The position numbers and the translations under genes are program-made. From contig NZ_JAVXZZ010000001.1 in NCBI RefSeq assembly GCF_032337135.1, forward strand, positions 1,302,001 through 1,366,000: 64,000 bases of DNA, read 5' to 3'. Below, one piece after another: positions 53,826-62,572 of the stretch; the first letter of the stretch is position 1; every line of letters begins with the position of its first letter. This DNA is from Allorhodoferax sp032337135. GTDB taxonomy: Bacteria; Pseudomonadota; Gammaproteobacteria; Burkholderiales; Burkholderiaceae_C. The notes under the pieces are model-generated. The model was not told the origin of the DNA, did no database searches, and saw only the letters and a program-made list of their open reading frames with translations.

Positions 53826-54320
53826 TCAGGCGGCCAGCAGGCTACGCAGCATCCAGGCGGTCTTCTCGTGCACGTCCAGGCGTTGTGTCAGCAGGTCGGC
53901 GGTCGGCTGGTCGTTGGCCTCGCTCACCACGGCAAACAGCTTGCGTGCCGTTCGCGCTGTGGTCTCCTGGGCCACGACCAGGTGGCGCACCATCTCGTCG
54001 GCGCTGGGCACACCCTCCACTTCCTGGATGGAGGCCAGCTTCACGTATTCCTTGTAGGTGCCGGGTGCCGGGAAACCCAGGGCTCGGATGCGCTCGGCAA
54101 TCGGGTCCAGCGCGTTCCACTGTTCGGTGTACTGGGCCATGAACATGTTGTGCAGGCTGTTGAACTGCGGGCCGGTCACGTTCCAGTGGAAGTTGTGCGT
54201 CATCAGGTACAGCGTGTAGCTGTCGGCCAGCAGGTGCGAGAGGCCCTTGGCAATGCGGGCGCGGTCCTTGGCGCTGATGCCGATGTCGATGGCGGGAAGA
54301 GCGGTGGTTTTCTTGGACAT
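53826..54320 (-). CDS. dps: Dps-family DNA-binding ferritin-like protein
   Basis: 164 residues from the ATG at 54320. The ferroxidase motif LMTHNFHWNVTGPQFNSLHNMF with the following D-x-x-A-E-R sequence (ALDPIAERIRALG) is characteristic of Dps. The dodecamer oxidises and stores iron and protects DNA under oxidative or starvation stress. The N-terminal tail carries several Lys residues (MSKKTTALP, KDRARIAK) that could contact DNA. Confidence 0.94.
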   Translation of the reverse strand: MSKKTTALPAIDIGISAKDRARIAKGLSHLLADSYTLYLMTHNFHWNVTGPQFNSLHNMFMAQYTEQWNALDPIAERIRALGFPAPGTYKEYVKLASIQEVEGVPSADEMVRHLVVAQETTARTARKLFAVVSEANDQPTADLLTQRLDVHEKTAWMLRSLLAA

Positions 54321-54452
54321 GGAGACTCCTTGTGTTGGTTCCTGGCGATGGCCAACTGTAGCCCGCGGGTCCCGCGCTCGCGAGGCAATTGTTTCAATCG
54401 TTCCGATAGGCAATCGCAAACGCTCCGGGCCGCAACCGGGAGTCCCTCCACC
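54321..54452. other. Gap between dps and aer-like gene
   Basis: About 130 bases, likely the dps promoter on the minus strand. No FNR-type dyad and no repeat copy is seen here. Confidence 0.5.
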
Positions 54453-56009
54453 TTACAGGCGGAAAACGTCCACCGCGTTGACCAGGCGCACGGCACTCTC
54501 GTTCAGCCCGGCAGAGCTGGCCGCCGACTGTTCGACCAGTGCGGCGTTCTGTTGTGTCACGGTGTCGAGCTGGGCCACCGCGCTGTTGACCTGCGCGATG
54601 CCATTGGACTGCTGCTGCATGGCTTCGCTGATCTGCGCAATGGCCGGGCCCATGCCCTGCACCGACGACACCACCTCTTCGACCACTGCCCGTGCCGTGT
54701 TCATCTCGCGCATGCCCACCTCGATGGCCTCGCCCGAACGGGCCAGCACGTCGCGGATTTCGCGGGACGCTGCTGCGCTGCGTTGCGCCAGGGCGCGAAC
54801 CTCCTGGGCCACCACGGCAAAGCCGCGCCCGTGCTCGCCGGCCCGGGCGGCCTCCACGGCCGCGTTGAGCGCCAGGATGTTGGTCTGGAAGGCGATGCCC
54901 TCGATGACGCCGATGATGTCGTGCACCTGGCTGGACGCGGTATTGATGGACTGCATGGCCACCCCCACTTTTTCCACCGCACTGCCGCCTTGCTTCACGG
55001 TCTCCATGCTGCGGGCACTGCTTTCGCCCAAACCCTGTGCAGTGGTGGCGGTCTGTGCCACGCTGCCCGAGAGTTGCTCCATCGAGGCTGCGGTCTGCTG
55101 CAGGCTGTTGGCCTGCGCTTCGGTGCGCGCCGACAGGTCCAAGCCGCCAGCGGCGATTTCGCTTGCACCCTGCGTGAACACCGAGGACTCCCTGCGCACA
55201 TCGGCAACCACGGCCCGCAGGTTGATCTGGATCTGTGCCAGTGATCGGAACAGGGGAGCGATCGGGCCCGAGACACCCTGCACCTCGTGCTGGCTGAGGT
55301 TGCAACTTGCCAGCACGTCGGCCAACTCCTGTGCCCGATCCACTGGCAGGCGGATGGAGCGTTCGAACCACCACAGCAACGCAGCGCCACCCACGGCCAG
55401 CAGTGCTGCCTGCGTAGCCAGCAATGCGGTCCCGGTCAGGGGGGTGGCCCAGGCCGGCAAAACGGCCAGGCCCAGCAGGGCGATCAGTCCACCGGCCAGG
55501 TGCCAGGTGGGCGACAGGTCGGTCAACCGGCGCAGCAGCCCGCGCAGGCCCTTGGGTCGGAGCTCTCCCGCCTGCAACGTGAAGGGCCAGTCGCGCTCCT
55601 CGGTGTTGCGCATCTGGGCATAGAGCTGCTCGGTGGCAGCTACGGTGGCACGGGAGGGCTTGGTACGCACCGACATGTAGGCCACGGGCTTGCCACGTTC
55701 CATGATCGGGCTGACGTGCGCCTGCACCCAGTAATGGTCCCCGTTCTTGCAGCGGTTTTTGACCACGCCACTCCACAGCTTGCCGCGCCCTACGGTGCGC
55801 CACAGGTCGCGAAAGGCCGCCGGTGGCATGTCCGGGTGGCGGATGAGGTTGTGGTTGCTGCCGCGCAGTTCCTCGGCAGAGTAGCCGCTCACGTCAACGA
55901 AGGCCGAGTTGCAGTGGGTGATGTACCCGCGCGTATCGGTGACCGAAACCAGCATGGTCGCGTCGGGGTAGTCGACTTCTCGTTGTGTGACCGGCAGATT
56001 GACTTGCAT
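54453..56009 (-). CDS. aer: Aer-like PAS chemoreceptor
   Basis: 518 residues. The N-terminal PAS domain (TMLVSVTDTRGYITHCNSAFVDVSGYSAEELRGSNHNLIRHPDMP, then GVVKNRCKNGDHYWVQAHVSPI) matches the FAD-binding PAS of Aer almost motif for motif. Hydrophobic segments at about 180-220 anchor it to the inner face of the membrane, and the signalling hairpin carries VIEGIAFQTNILALNAAVEAARAGEHGRGFAVVA. It should sense redox state or oxygen and signal to CheA. No CheR-tether pentapeptide is present. A perfect FNR box lies just upstream. Confidence 0.93.
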   Translation of the reverse strand: MQVNLPVTQREVDYPDATMLVSVTDTRGYITHCNSAFVDVSGYSAEELRGSNHNLIRHPDMPPAAFRDLWRTVGRGKLWSGVVKNRCKNGDHYWVQAHVSPIMERGKPVAYMSVRTKPSRATVAATEQLYAQMRNTEERDWPFTLQAGELRPKGLRGLLRRLTDLSPTWHLAGGLIALLGLAVLPAWATPLTGTALLATQAALLAVGGAALLWWFERSIRLPVDRAQELADVLASCNLSQHEVQGVSGPIAPLFRSLAQIQINLRAVVADVRRESSVFTQGASEIAAGGLDLSARTEAQANSLQQTAASMEQLSGSVAQTATTAQGLGESSARSMETVKQGGSAVEKVGVAMQSINTASSQVHDIIGVIEGIAFQTNILALNAAVEAARAGEHGRGFAVVAQEVRALAQRSAAASREIRDVLARSGEAIEVGMREMNTARAVVEEVVSSVQGMGPAIAQISEAMQQQSNGIAQVNSAVAQLDTVTQQNAALVEQSAASSAGLNESAVRLVNAVDVFRL

Positions 56010-56047
56010 GGCACCCCTGGTGGATGGATGTGTGGCCGCCCATTCTA

Positions 56048-56061
56048 TTGATCTGGATCAA
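56048..56061 (-). promoter_or_regulatory. Perfect FNR box upstream of aer-like gene
   Basis: TTGATCTGGATCAA is the exact FNR consensus dyad TTGAT-N4-ATCAA. It ends 38 bases before the ATG, so a class II start would lie only a few bases before the start codon. The site may therefore act at a short-leader promoter or as a repressor site. Confidence 0.75.
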
Positions 56062-56080
56062 TTTTTGGGGGCTTGGTGCC

Positions 56081-56476
56081 TTATGTCACTTCGTACAGCT
56101 CCAAGGGCAATCCGTCGGGGTCGGCGAAGAAGGTGAAGCGCCGGCCGGTGTACTCGTCCACGCGCACCGGCTCCACGGCGACCCCGGCCGCTTGCAGCTT
56201 TTGCACCCATGGCTCCAGGGCGTGCACCGCGAACGCGAGGTGGCGCAGGCCGCGTGCCTCGGGCCGGGTGGGGCGCGGTGGCGGGTTGGGGAAGGAAAAG
56301 AGTTCGATCTGTCCGCCATCGGGCAGGGCCAGGTCGAGCTTGTAGGAGTCGCGCTCGGCGCGGTAGTGCTCGGCCAGCACCTGCAGGCCCAGCAGCTCGG
56401 TGTAGAAGCGTTTGCTCAGGGCGTAGTCGGCGCAGATGATGGCGACGTGGTGGATGCGCAGCAACTCGGTGCTCAT
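56081..56476 (-). CDS. VOC family protein (glyoxalase I-like, YaeR type)
   Basis: 131 residues from the ATG at 56476. The metal-site His and Glu are in LLRIHHVAIICADYALSKRFYTELLG, IELFSFP, LRHLAFAVHALEPWV and PDGLPLELYEV, the set expected of the small glyoxalase family represented by YaeR/GloA2. It overlaps the following hydrolase gene by four bases, in an operon with padR further upstream. Confidence 0.88.
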   Translation of the reverse strand: MSTELLRIHHVAIICADYALSKRFYTELLGLQVLAEHYRAERDSYKLDLALPDGGQIELFSFPNPPPRPTRPEARGLRHLAFAVHALEPWVQKLQAAGVAVEPVRVDEYTGRRFTFFADPDGLPLELYEVT

Positions 56477-57312
56477 TTCGTTTGCAGGGTGATGCCGCGC
56501 ACTGCGGCAGGGGGGGCCGGGCACCCAGTGGGCGTAGGTGTGAGAAAGGCCTGCACCGTGCGCAGTGTCAGTGCCTCGGTGGCGCGCGAGGCGCCGTGCC
56601 CGGCAAAGTGCATGTGGGTGGCGCCGTCAATCACGCCCAGCCATTGGCACGGGCCGGGCAGCACGGCAAAGGCCTCGGTGCGGCTTTGCCAGCCTTTGCC
56701 GCCCAGTTCCTCGTCGCGGGTACCGGTGAGCAGCAGCACCGGTTTGCGGATGCCCTTCCAGGCGTCAGCGGTAAAGATGCTGCCCTCGCCCTGGGGCGAG
56801 AGCGCCACGTAGGCGTCGAAGCCATCGCGGCCTCGCAGCCCGAGCTTGTTGTCCGCCCCGGCTTCCAGCAGGGTAGTCGCGGCCCCCATGGAGTGGCCCA
56901 ACAGGACAGTGGTGGGCGATGCACAGCGGGGGCGTGCCCACGCGCGGGCCGCGTCCAGGTCAGCAAAGCGGCTGCGGTAGGCATCGGCGTCGGCCACCAG
57001 GTCGGCCAAGCCTTCCCGCACCTTCAAGCCGTGCACTTTTTCGCGCAGGGCCTTCATGCCACTGTCGGCATGGGCAGGCACGACGGCGAGGAAACCCCAC
57101 TGCGCCAGCGCCTGGGCCAGGTAGGCGTAGCCGGTGTCCGAACCCCCTGCGCCGTGGGAAATGAGCGCCACGCCGCGGCAGGGGCCCGCCGGGGCATAGG
57201 CCTGGGCCTGGACCGTGCGGCCGTCGCTGCGGCTGAGCTGTACGGCCGTCTGCGCGTGGGCGCTGGTCAGTGCCAGGGTGAGCGTGAGCAGCGTGCCCCA
57301 GCGACGCATCAT
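56473..57312 (-). CDS. Secreted alpha/beta hydrolase (dienelactone-hydrolase-like)
   Basis: 279 residues. A signal peptide (TLLTLTLALTSAHAQ) is followed by SHGAGGSDTGYAYLAQALAQWGF, nucleophile GHSMGAATTL and the acid in LTGTRDEELGGKG; the catalytic His is likely in GATHMHFAGHG. This resembles chlorophyllase- or PET-hydrolase-like alpha/beta hydrolases. It overlaps the padR stop by four bases, so it is probably in the same transcript. Confidence 0.88.
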   Translation of the reverse strand: MMRRWGTLLTLTLALTSAHAQTAVQLSRSDGRTVQAQAYAPAGPCRGVALISHGAGGSDTGYAYLAQALAQWGFLAVVPAHADSGMKALREKVHGLKVREGLADLVADADAYRSRFADLDAARAWARPRCASPTTVLLGHSMGAATTLLEAGADNKLGLRGRDGFDAYVALSPQGEGSIFTADAWKGIRKPVLLLTGTRDEELGGKGWQSRTEAFAVLPGPCQWLGVIDGATHMHFAGHGASRATEALTLRTVQAFLTPTPTGCPAPPAAVRGITLQTK

Positions 57313-57845
57313 GCGCCCTCCATGGCGGTGAGCATCTCGCGCCCCCAGTCGATTTCGCCCTGTTCGTACAGGATGCCTTTTTTCAGGATCATGTACTGGA
57401 TGCGCTGGCCACGGCTCAGGGCTCTGGTGGATGGGAAGTCGCGGGTTTCGATCTCGCGGTACTGGGCCAGGCGTTCTTCGTGCAGTGCAATGTGGCGGCG
57501 CACCTCCGGCGACAGGTCCACCTCACCCAGCACGGCATCGGCGCGCAGCTTCACGGTGAATTCGTCGCGCAGGTCCATGGGCGGGGCTTCTTGCTGCGCC
57601 CAGCGCGCCAGTTCCTGCCGCCCTGCTGCAAGCACCCGGTATTCCTTCTTGCGGGTCTTGCCCGCGTCGGCCGGGATGCTGGCCTCCACCCATCCCGCCG
57701 CTTCCATGCGGGCCAGTTCGCGGTAGATCTGCTGGTGCGTGGCGTGCCAGAAGTAGCCGATGGATTTGTCGAAGCGGCGCGCCAGGTCGTAGCCGGACGA
57801 GGCTTTTTCGAGCAGCGAGGTCAGGACGGCGTGGGCGAGCGACAT
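57309..57845 (-). CDS. PadR-family transcriptional regulator
   Basis: 178 residues from the ATG at 57845. The winged helix-turn-helix is SLAHAVLTSLLEKASSGYDLARRFDKSIGYFWHATHQQIYRELARMEAAGWV, followed by the helical C-terminal dimerisation domain typical of longer PadR (PadR-s2/Vir_act_alpha_C) members. Two perfect palindromes lie between it and the divergent FadH-like gene, so it likely represses both directions. Confidence 0.92.
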   Translation of the reverse strand: MSLAHAVLTSLLEKASSGYDLARRFDKSIGYFWHATHQQIYRELARMEAAGWVEASIPADAGKTRKKEYRVLAAGRQELARWAQQEAPPMDLRDEFTVKLRADAVLGEVDLSPEVRRHIALHEERLAQYREIETRDFPSTRALSRGQRIQYMILKKGILYEQGEIDWGREMLTAMEGA

Positions 57846-57874
57846 GGGAGCGAGTCTAGCGGTGGGCTGCAAAC

Positions 57875-57892
57875 TATGCAACCAGTTGCATA
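57875..57892. promoter_or_regulatory. PadR operator candidate 1
   Basis: TATGCAACCAGTTGCATA is a perfect palindrome with eight-base arms around CA, 30 bases before the padR start. Its centre is 42 bases (four helical turns) from operator 2. Confidence 0.7.
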
Positions 57893-57918
57893 AATTCAGA
57901 AAGCCCTCTACACTTTTG

Positions 57919-57932
57919 TGCAACTGGTTGCA
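57919..57932. promoter_or_regulatory. PadR operator candidate 2
   Basis: TGCAACTGGTTGCA repeats the core of operator 1 with six-base arms, and extends one-sidedly to TTGCATA. It lies 45 bases before the ATG of the FadH-like gene, in its promoter region. Confidence 0.68.
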
Positions 57933-57976
57933 TAGTTGCACCGTTTTCACAGCCAATCTCTTCTGAAGGACTCGCC

Positions 57977-60481
57977 ATGACTGCCTATCCCCACATGCTC
58001 GCGCCCCTGGACCTGGGCTTCACCACCCTCAAGAACCGCGTGCTCATGGGCTCCATGCACGTGGGACTGGAAGAGGTGAAAAACGGTTTCGAGCGCATGG
58101 CTGCCTTCTACGCCGAGCGCGCCCGCGGCGGAGTCGGCCTGATCGTGACCGGCGGCATTGCGCCCAACGACCGCGCCCGCCCCATGCCCGGTGGCGCCGC
58201 CATGACCACGCAGGCCGAGGCCGACCACCACAAGGTGGTGACAAAAGCCGTGCACGATGCCGGCGGCAAGATCTGCATGCAGATCTTGCACTTCGGCCGC
58301 TACGCCTACCACCCCGAACTGGTGGCGCCCAGTGCGCTCAAGGCCCCCATCAGCCCCTTCCGGCCCCATGCGCTCACCACCGAGGAAGTGAAGCAGACCG
58401 TGGAGGACTACGCCAACGCCGCCGCTCTGGCCCAGAGCGCGGGCTACGACGGCGTGGAGATCATGGGCTCCGAGGGTTACCTCATCAACGAATTCATCGC
58501 TGCACAGACCAACCACCGCGAAGACGAATACGGTGGCAGCTACGAAAACCGCATCCGCTTCCCGCTGGAGATCGTGCGCCGCACACGCGAGCGTGTGGGA
58601 GCGAACTTCATCATCATCTTCCGCCTGTCCATGCTCGACTTGGTGGAAGGTGGCTCCACACAGGAAGAAGTGGTGCAGCTGGCGCAGGCGCTGGAAAAGG
58701 CGGGTGTAACCATCCTGAACACCGGCATTGGCTGGCACGAGGCGCGCATTCCCACCATTGCTACCAAGGTGCCGCGCGCGGCCTTTGCCTGGGTGACCAA
58801 GCAGCTCAAGGGCAAGGTGGGCATTCCGCTGGTGGCCACCAACCGCATCAACACCCCCGAAGTCGCCGAACAAGTTTTGGCTGAGGGTAATGCCGACATG
58901 GTGAGCATGGCGCGCCCCTTCCTGGCCGACCCCGACTTCGTGGCCAAGGCCGCTGCCGGCAAGGCGGACGAGATCAACACCTGCATCGGCTGCAACCAGG
59001 CCTGCCTGGACCACACCTTCGGCGGCAAGATCACCTCCTGCCTGGTGAATCCACGGGCCTGCCACGAGACCATCCTGGTGCAGCAACCTCTTCCTGAGTC
59101 TTCGAAGAAAGAGCGTATTGCCGTGGTCGGTGCAGGCCCCGCAGGATTGGCCTTCTCCACCGAAGCGGCCCAGCGCGGTTTCGACGTGACGCTGATCGAC
59201 GCCGCACAAGAAATCGGCGGCCAGTTCAACGTGGCCAAGCAGGTGCCGGGCAAGGAAGAGTTCCATGAGACGCTACGCTACTTCTGCAAGCGCATTGCAC
59301 AAACCGGCGTGAAGCTGCAGTTGGGTCGCCGTGTGAGTGCCCAGGACCTCGTGGCCGAGGGCTATAAGCACGTGGTGCTGGCCACGGGTATCGTTCCGCG
59401 CCTGCCTGCCATTGACGGCATCGACCACCCCAAGGTGTTGGGCTACCTGGACGTGCTGCGCGACAAGAAGCCGGTGGGCAAGAACGTGGCCGTGATCGGC
59501 GCGGGCGGTATCGGCTTTGACGTGTCCGAGTACCTGCTGCACGAGGGCAAGTCGCCCAGCCTAGACAAGGCGCTGTTCTTCAAGGAGTGGGGTGTGGACA
59601 CCACCGGCGCCGCGCGTGGCGGCTTGGCTGAAGCGCACATCGGCGAGGTGCCGCGCAAGGTCTACCTGCTGCAGCGCAAGGTCAGCAAGGTGGGCGATGG
59701 CCTGGGCAAGACCACGGGCTGGATCCACCGCACGGGTCTGAAGAACCGTGGCGTGGAAATGATCCCTGGTGTGAACTACCGCAAGATCGACGACGCGGGC
59801 CTGCACATCACCGTGGGTGACAAGGACATGACCCTGCCCGTGGACAACATCATCGTCTGTGCCGGGCAGGACCCGAACCGCGAGCTGCAGGCCGAACTGC
59901 AGGCGGCCGGCGTGACCGTGCACCTGATCGGTGGTGCCGACAAGGCCGCCGAGCTGGACGCCAAGCGCGCCATCAAGCAGGGCACCGAGCTGGCGCTCAC
60001 GCTCGACCCCAGCGCGAAGAAGGACGACGCGGCCACGGGCGCTACCTTTGCCCAGCGCGTGGCACCCAAGGTGGCCGAGAGCCTGGAAAAGTGGCACGAA
60101 ATGGTGGCTGCAGCGAATGTGGGCGAGCTGCCTTCCATCCTGCACCCCAAGGCGGTGTTCCGCTCGCCCATGGCGCACACGCCTTACCCCAGCGCACAGG
60201 CCGTGCAGCTGATCCTGGGCACGGTGGTCAAGGTGTTCGAGGACTTCACCTACCACCGCCAGCTGGCCAGCGCCGACGGCCACAATGTGGTGCTGGAATT
60301 CAGTGCCAAGGTGAACGGCAAGGAGCTCAAGGGCATCGACATGATCCAGTTCGACGACGAGGGCAAGATCGTCGACTTCGAAGTCATGGTCCGCCCCATG
60401 AGCGGCCTGCAGGCGCTGGGCGACGAGATGGGCAAGCGCTTGGCGCCCTACCTCGCTGCCATGAAGGGCGCGAAGGCCTGA
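57977..60481 (+). CDS. 2,4-dienoyl-CoA-reductase-like FMN/FAD oxidoreductase fused to NTF2/SnoaL domain
   Basis: 834 residues with AAGGA before the ATG. Order: FMN-binding TIM barrel (1-330, with GYDGVEIMGSEGYLINEF and NHREDEYGGSYENR), [4Fe-4S] cysteines 336, 339, 343 and 355, and a two-dinucleotide module (VVGAGPAGLAFSTEAAQRG, VIGAGGIGFDVSEYL) to about 670, as in FadH-type enzymes. A further ~135 residues (about 700-834) have an NTF2-like pattern (SILHPKAVFRSPMAHTPYP, MIQFDDEGKIVDFEVMVRPM), a fusion absent from ordinary FadH. The neighbouring isomerase supports a role in degrading unsaturated acyl-CoA. Confidence 0.9.
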   Translation: MTAYPHMLAPLDLGFTTLKNRVLMGSMHVGLEEVKNGFERMAAFYAERARGGVGLIVTGGIAPNDRARPMPGGAAMTTQAEADHHKVVTKAVHDAGGKICMQILHFGRYAYHPELVAPSALKAPISPFRPHALTTEEVKQTVEDYANAAALAQSAGYDGVEIMGSEGYLINEFIAAQTNHREDEYGGSYENRIRFPLEIVRRTRERVGANFIIIFRLSMLDLVEGGSTQEEVVQLAQALEKAGVTILNTGIGWHEARIPTIATKVPRAAFAWVTKQLKGKVGIPLVATNRINTPEVAEQVLAEGNADMVSMARPFLADPDFVAKAAAGKADEINTCIGCNQACLDHTFGGKITSCLVNPRACHETILVQQPLPESSKKERIAVVGAGPAGLAFSTEAAQRGFDVTLIDAAQEIGGQFNVAKQVPGKEEFHETLRYFCKRIAQTGVKLQLGRRVSAQDLVAEGYKHVVLATGIVPRLPAIDGIDHPKVLGYLDVLRDKKPVGKNVAVIGAGGIGFDVSEYLLHEGKSPSLDKALFFKEWGVDTTGAARGGLAEAHIGEVPRKVYLLQRKVSKVGDGLGKTTGWIHRTGLKNRGVEMIPGVNYRKIDDAGLHITVGDKDMTLPVDNIIVCAGQDPNRELQAELQAAGVTVHLIGGADKAAELDAKRAIKQGTELALTLDPSAKKDDAATGATFAQRVAPKVAESLEKWHEMVAAANVGELPSILHPKAVFRSPMAHTPYPSAQAVQLILGTVVKVFEDFTYHRQLASADGHNVVLEFSAKVNGKELKGIDMIQFDDEGKIVDFEVMVRPMSGLQALGDEMGKRLAPYLAAMKGAKA

Positions 60482-60484
60482 AAG

Positions 60485-60535
60485 GCGCTATGCTTGTGAT
60501 AGCTGCTTACGCAATGAATACGAGGGCCAGAGCCC
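60485..60535 (+). repeat. Dispersed ~50-bp repeat, copy 7
   Basis: GGCGCTATGC, TAGCTGCTTACGCAATG and the final stem GGGC-CAGA-GCCC. Between the FadH-like and isomerase genes, ending 24 bases before the isomerase ATG. Confidence 0.65.
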
Positions 60536-60559
60536 GAAATGACCATGAATGGAGCTGCC

Positions 60560-61375
60560 ATGCCAACATTTGAAACCCTCAGCGTCTCGCTGGAGAATCA
60601 CATCGCTACCGTGCGCCTGAACCGTCCGGAAAAGGCCAACGCCATGAACGCCGCCATGTGGCAGGAGATCCGCCAGGCTTTCGAGTGGGTGGACGCCACC
60701 CCCGAGGCCCGCGTGGCCGTGCTGCAGGGTGAGGGCAAGTACTTCACCGCCGGCATCGACCTGCAGCTGATGATGGGGCTGCCCGCGCAGATCGCCGACG
60801 ACTGCGATGGCCGCATGCGCGAAAAGCTGCGCCGCCTCATCCTCGACCTGCAGGACACCCTGACCAGCCTGGAGCGCTGCCGCAAGCCCGTGCTCGCGGC
60901 CATTGCCGGGGGCTGCATCGGTGGCGGCATCGACCTCATCACCTGCGCCGACATGCGCTATGCATCGAGCGACGCCTTCTTCACCATCAAGGAAATCGAC
61001 ATCGGCATGGTGGCTGACGTGGGCACCTTGCAGCGCTTGCCCAAGCTCATCGGGCAGGGCATCACGCGCGAGCTGGCCTACACCGGGCGCAAGTTCGATG
61101 CGACCGAGGCGCAGGGCATCGGGCTGGTGAACCGCGTGTTCGAAAGCCGCGAGGCCCTGTATGCAGGCGTGCAGGCCATCGCCGCCGAGATTGCCGCCAA
61201 ATCGCCGCTGTCCATTCGCGGCACCAAGGAAATGCTGAACTACGCCCGCGACCACAGCGTGGCCGACAGCCTGAACTACATCGCCACCTGGAACGCCGCC
61301 ATGCTGCAGAGCAAGGACCTGATGGAAGCCATGTCCTCGAGCATGACCAAGAAGTCTCCGACTTTCAAGGACTGA
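60560..61375 (+). CDS. Dienoyl-CoA isomerase-like crotonase (ECH1 type)
   Basis: 271 residues from the ATG preceded by GGAG. Crotonase oxyanion loops are GKYFTAGIDLQLMM and AGGCIGGGIDLITCADMRYASS. The segment FTIKEIDIGMVADVGTLQRLPK, with Glu145 and Asp153, matches the catalytic acidic pair of delta(3,5)-delta(2,4)-dienoyl-CoA isomerases. The enzyme moves double bonds of dienoyl-CoA so that they can be reduced by a FadH-type enzyme such as the upstream gene. Probably one functional pair under PadR control. Confidence 0.9.
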   Translation: MPTFETLSVSLENHIATVRLNRPEKANAMNAAMWQEIRQAFEWVDATPEARVAVLQGEGKYFTAGIDLQLMMGLPAQIADDCDGRMREKLRRLILDLQDTLTSLERCRKPVLAAIAGGCIGGGIDLITCADMRYASSDAFFTIKEIDIGMVADVGTLQRLPKLIGQGITRELAYTGRKFDATEAQGIGLVNRVFESREALYAGVQAIAAEIAAKSPLSIRGTKEMLNYARDHSVADSLNYIATWNAAMLQSKDLMEAMSSSMTKKSPTFKD

Positions 61376-61414
61376 GGCACCGTCGAGAGAGGGGCTGGGC
61401 CACAATAAGCGCCC

Positions 61415-62470
61415 ATGACCCTGCTCCTGTCGGCTCTACTCTCCATTGGCTATTCGCTGGGCGCGTTGCTGGTCCTGGCGGCGACCCACTTCAACGCCAA
61501 GCAGTACCCACAGCACCGGGGGGTGCGCTGGGCCGGGCGCGGCCTGCTGGCTTCGCTGGGTGTCCTCCAGGTGGCACACGCCTTCGGGCTCTGGGCGTAT
61601 GCGCCTGCGATGATTCATATGGTCTACGGCGCCGCGCTGCTGCTGGTCGCGCCATGCTTCTACCTCATGGCGGTACAGGTGCTGGTTCCACAGCGTCCTG
61701 CGCCGCGGAGAGCCAAGGTGTTCGCCCATCTGGCACCCGTCCTTGCTGCCGCAGTTCTGCCCTTGGCCTGGATCCTGCCGCTGGCCTTCGGTTTGGGATC
61801 TGCATATCTAGTCTGGTTGCTGCATGCGCTGTGGACGCTGCGCGCCGCACGGTCGCAGTGGATGCAGGAGGTCATACTGCTGGGGCTGGCAGCCGTAGTG
61901 GGCGTGGCCGTGTGCGTTGTGGGTCTGGTGCAGGTTGGTGTGCCCACGGAAGGGTTCTTCGCCGCCTATGCCTGTGCCATTGGGTTCGCACTGCTGCTGG
62001 TGCAGTTGCTGCTGGGCCTGCGCCCGCAATTGGCGCAGGACGCCATGGATACCGCCCAGGCCGTGGCCTATGCCACCACGACCCTGGGCGCGGTCGATGT
62101 GCCCGCCGCGCTGGCGCGCCTGGAAGTGCTCATGGCCGAACAGCACCGCTACCGCGATGCGGACCTGAGCCTGCCCCAGCTGGCGCAAGAACTGGGCCTG
62201 GGCGCCCACCAGCTCTCCGAGCTGCTCAATACCCGCCTCGGCAAGGGCTTTGGGCGCTACCTGCGCGAACGCCGGGTGGCGGCGGCCAAGCAAATGCTGC
62301 TGGACGAGCCCACGGCCTCGGTGCTCAGTGTGGGCCTGAGCGTGGGGTTCAGCGCGCAATCCAACTTTTACGAGGCGTTCCGCGAGATCGAGGGCACCAC
62401 GCCAGGCCAGTACCGCAAGCTCTTCCTGGCAAGAAAGCAGGCCGATCCCGCTGGTAATGCTCCGAATTGA
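61415..62470 (+). CDS. Membrane-anchored AraC-family regulator
   Basis: 351 residues. The first ~215 residues form about seven hydrophobic segments (SIGYSLGALLVLAATHF to FALLLVQLLLGL); the C-terminal AraC domain (about 240-340) has SLPQLAQELGLGAHQLSELLN and the second helix-turn-helix VLSVGLSVGFSAQSNFYEAFREIEGTTPGQYRK. Such proteins sense signals in the membrane and bind DNA in the cytoplasm. It lies just upstream of the 62573-64000 genes, which may be its targets. Confidence 0.88.
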   Translation: MTLLLSALLSIGYSLGALLVLAATHFNAKQYPQHRGVRWAGRGLLASLGVLQVAHAFGLWAYAPAMIHMVYGAALLLVAPCFYLMAVQVLVPQRPAPRRAKVFAHLAPVLAAAVLPLAWILPLAFGLGSAYLVWLLHALWTLRAARSQWMQEVILLGLAAVVGVAVCVVGLVQVGVPTEGFFAAYACAIGFALLLVQLLLGLRPQLAQDAMDTAQAVAYATTTLGAVDVPAALARLEVLMAEQHRYRDADLSLPQLAQELGLGAHQLSELLNTRLGKGFGRYLRERRVAAAKQMLLDEPTASVLSVGLSVGFSAQSNFYEAFREIEGTTPGQYRKLFLARKQADPAGNAPN

Positions 62471-62512
62471 TAAATCCGGAGCACAAAATTGCCTCGGAAT
62501 TAGCAATTCGGA
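62461..62512 (+). promoter_or_regulatory. Inverted repeat after the AraC gene
   Basis: TCCGAATTG (62461-62469) and CAATTCGGA (62504-62512) are perfect nine-base complements; AATTGC/GCAATT half-sites lie inside. A run GTTTTTC follows. It can be read as the terminator of the AraC gene or as an operator region for the next operon; half-site repetition slightly favours the second. Confidence 0.5.
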
Positions 62513-62572
62513 AGTTTTTCTGCGCCTCACATCGGACACTGAAACCGTCGTTTAACCCTTACGGAGGTTTCC

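Noticed and set aside
53455..54057. 200-residue plus-strand ORF across the FAD oxidase/dps gap
   Set aside because: It runs antisense through dps and the repeat copy, and has no conserved motif.
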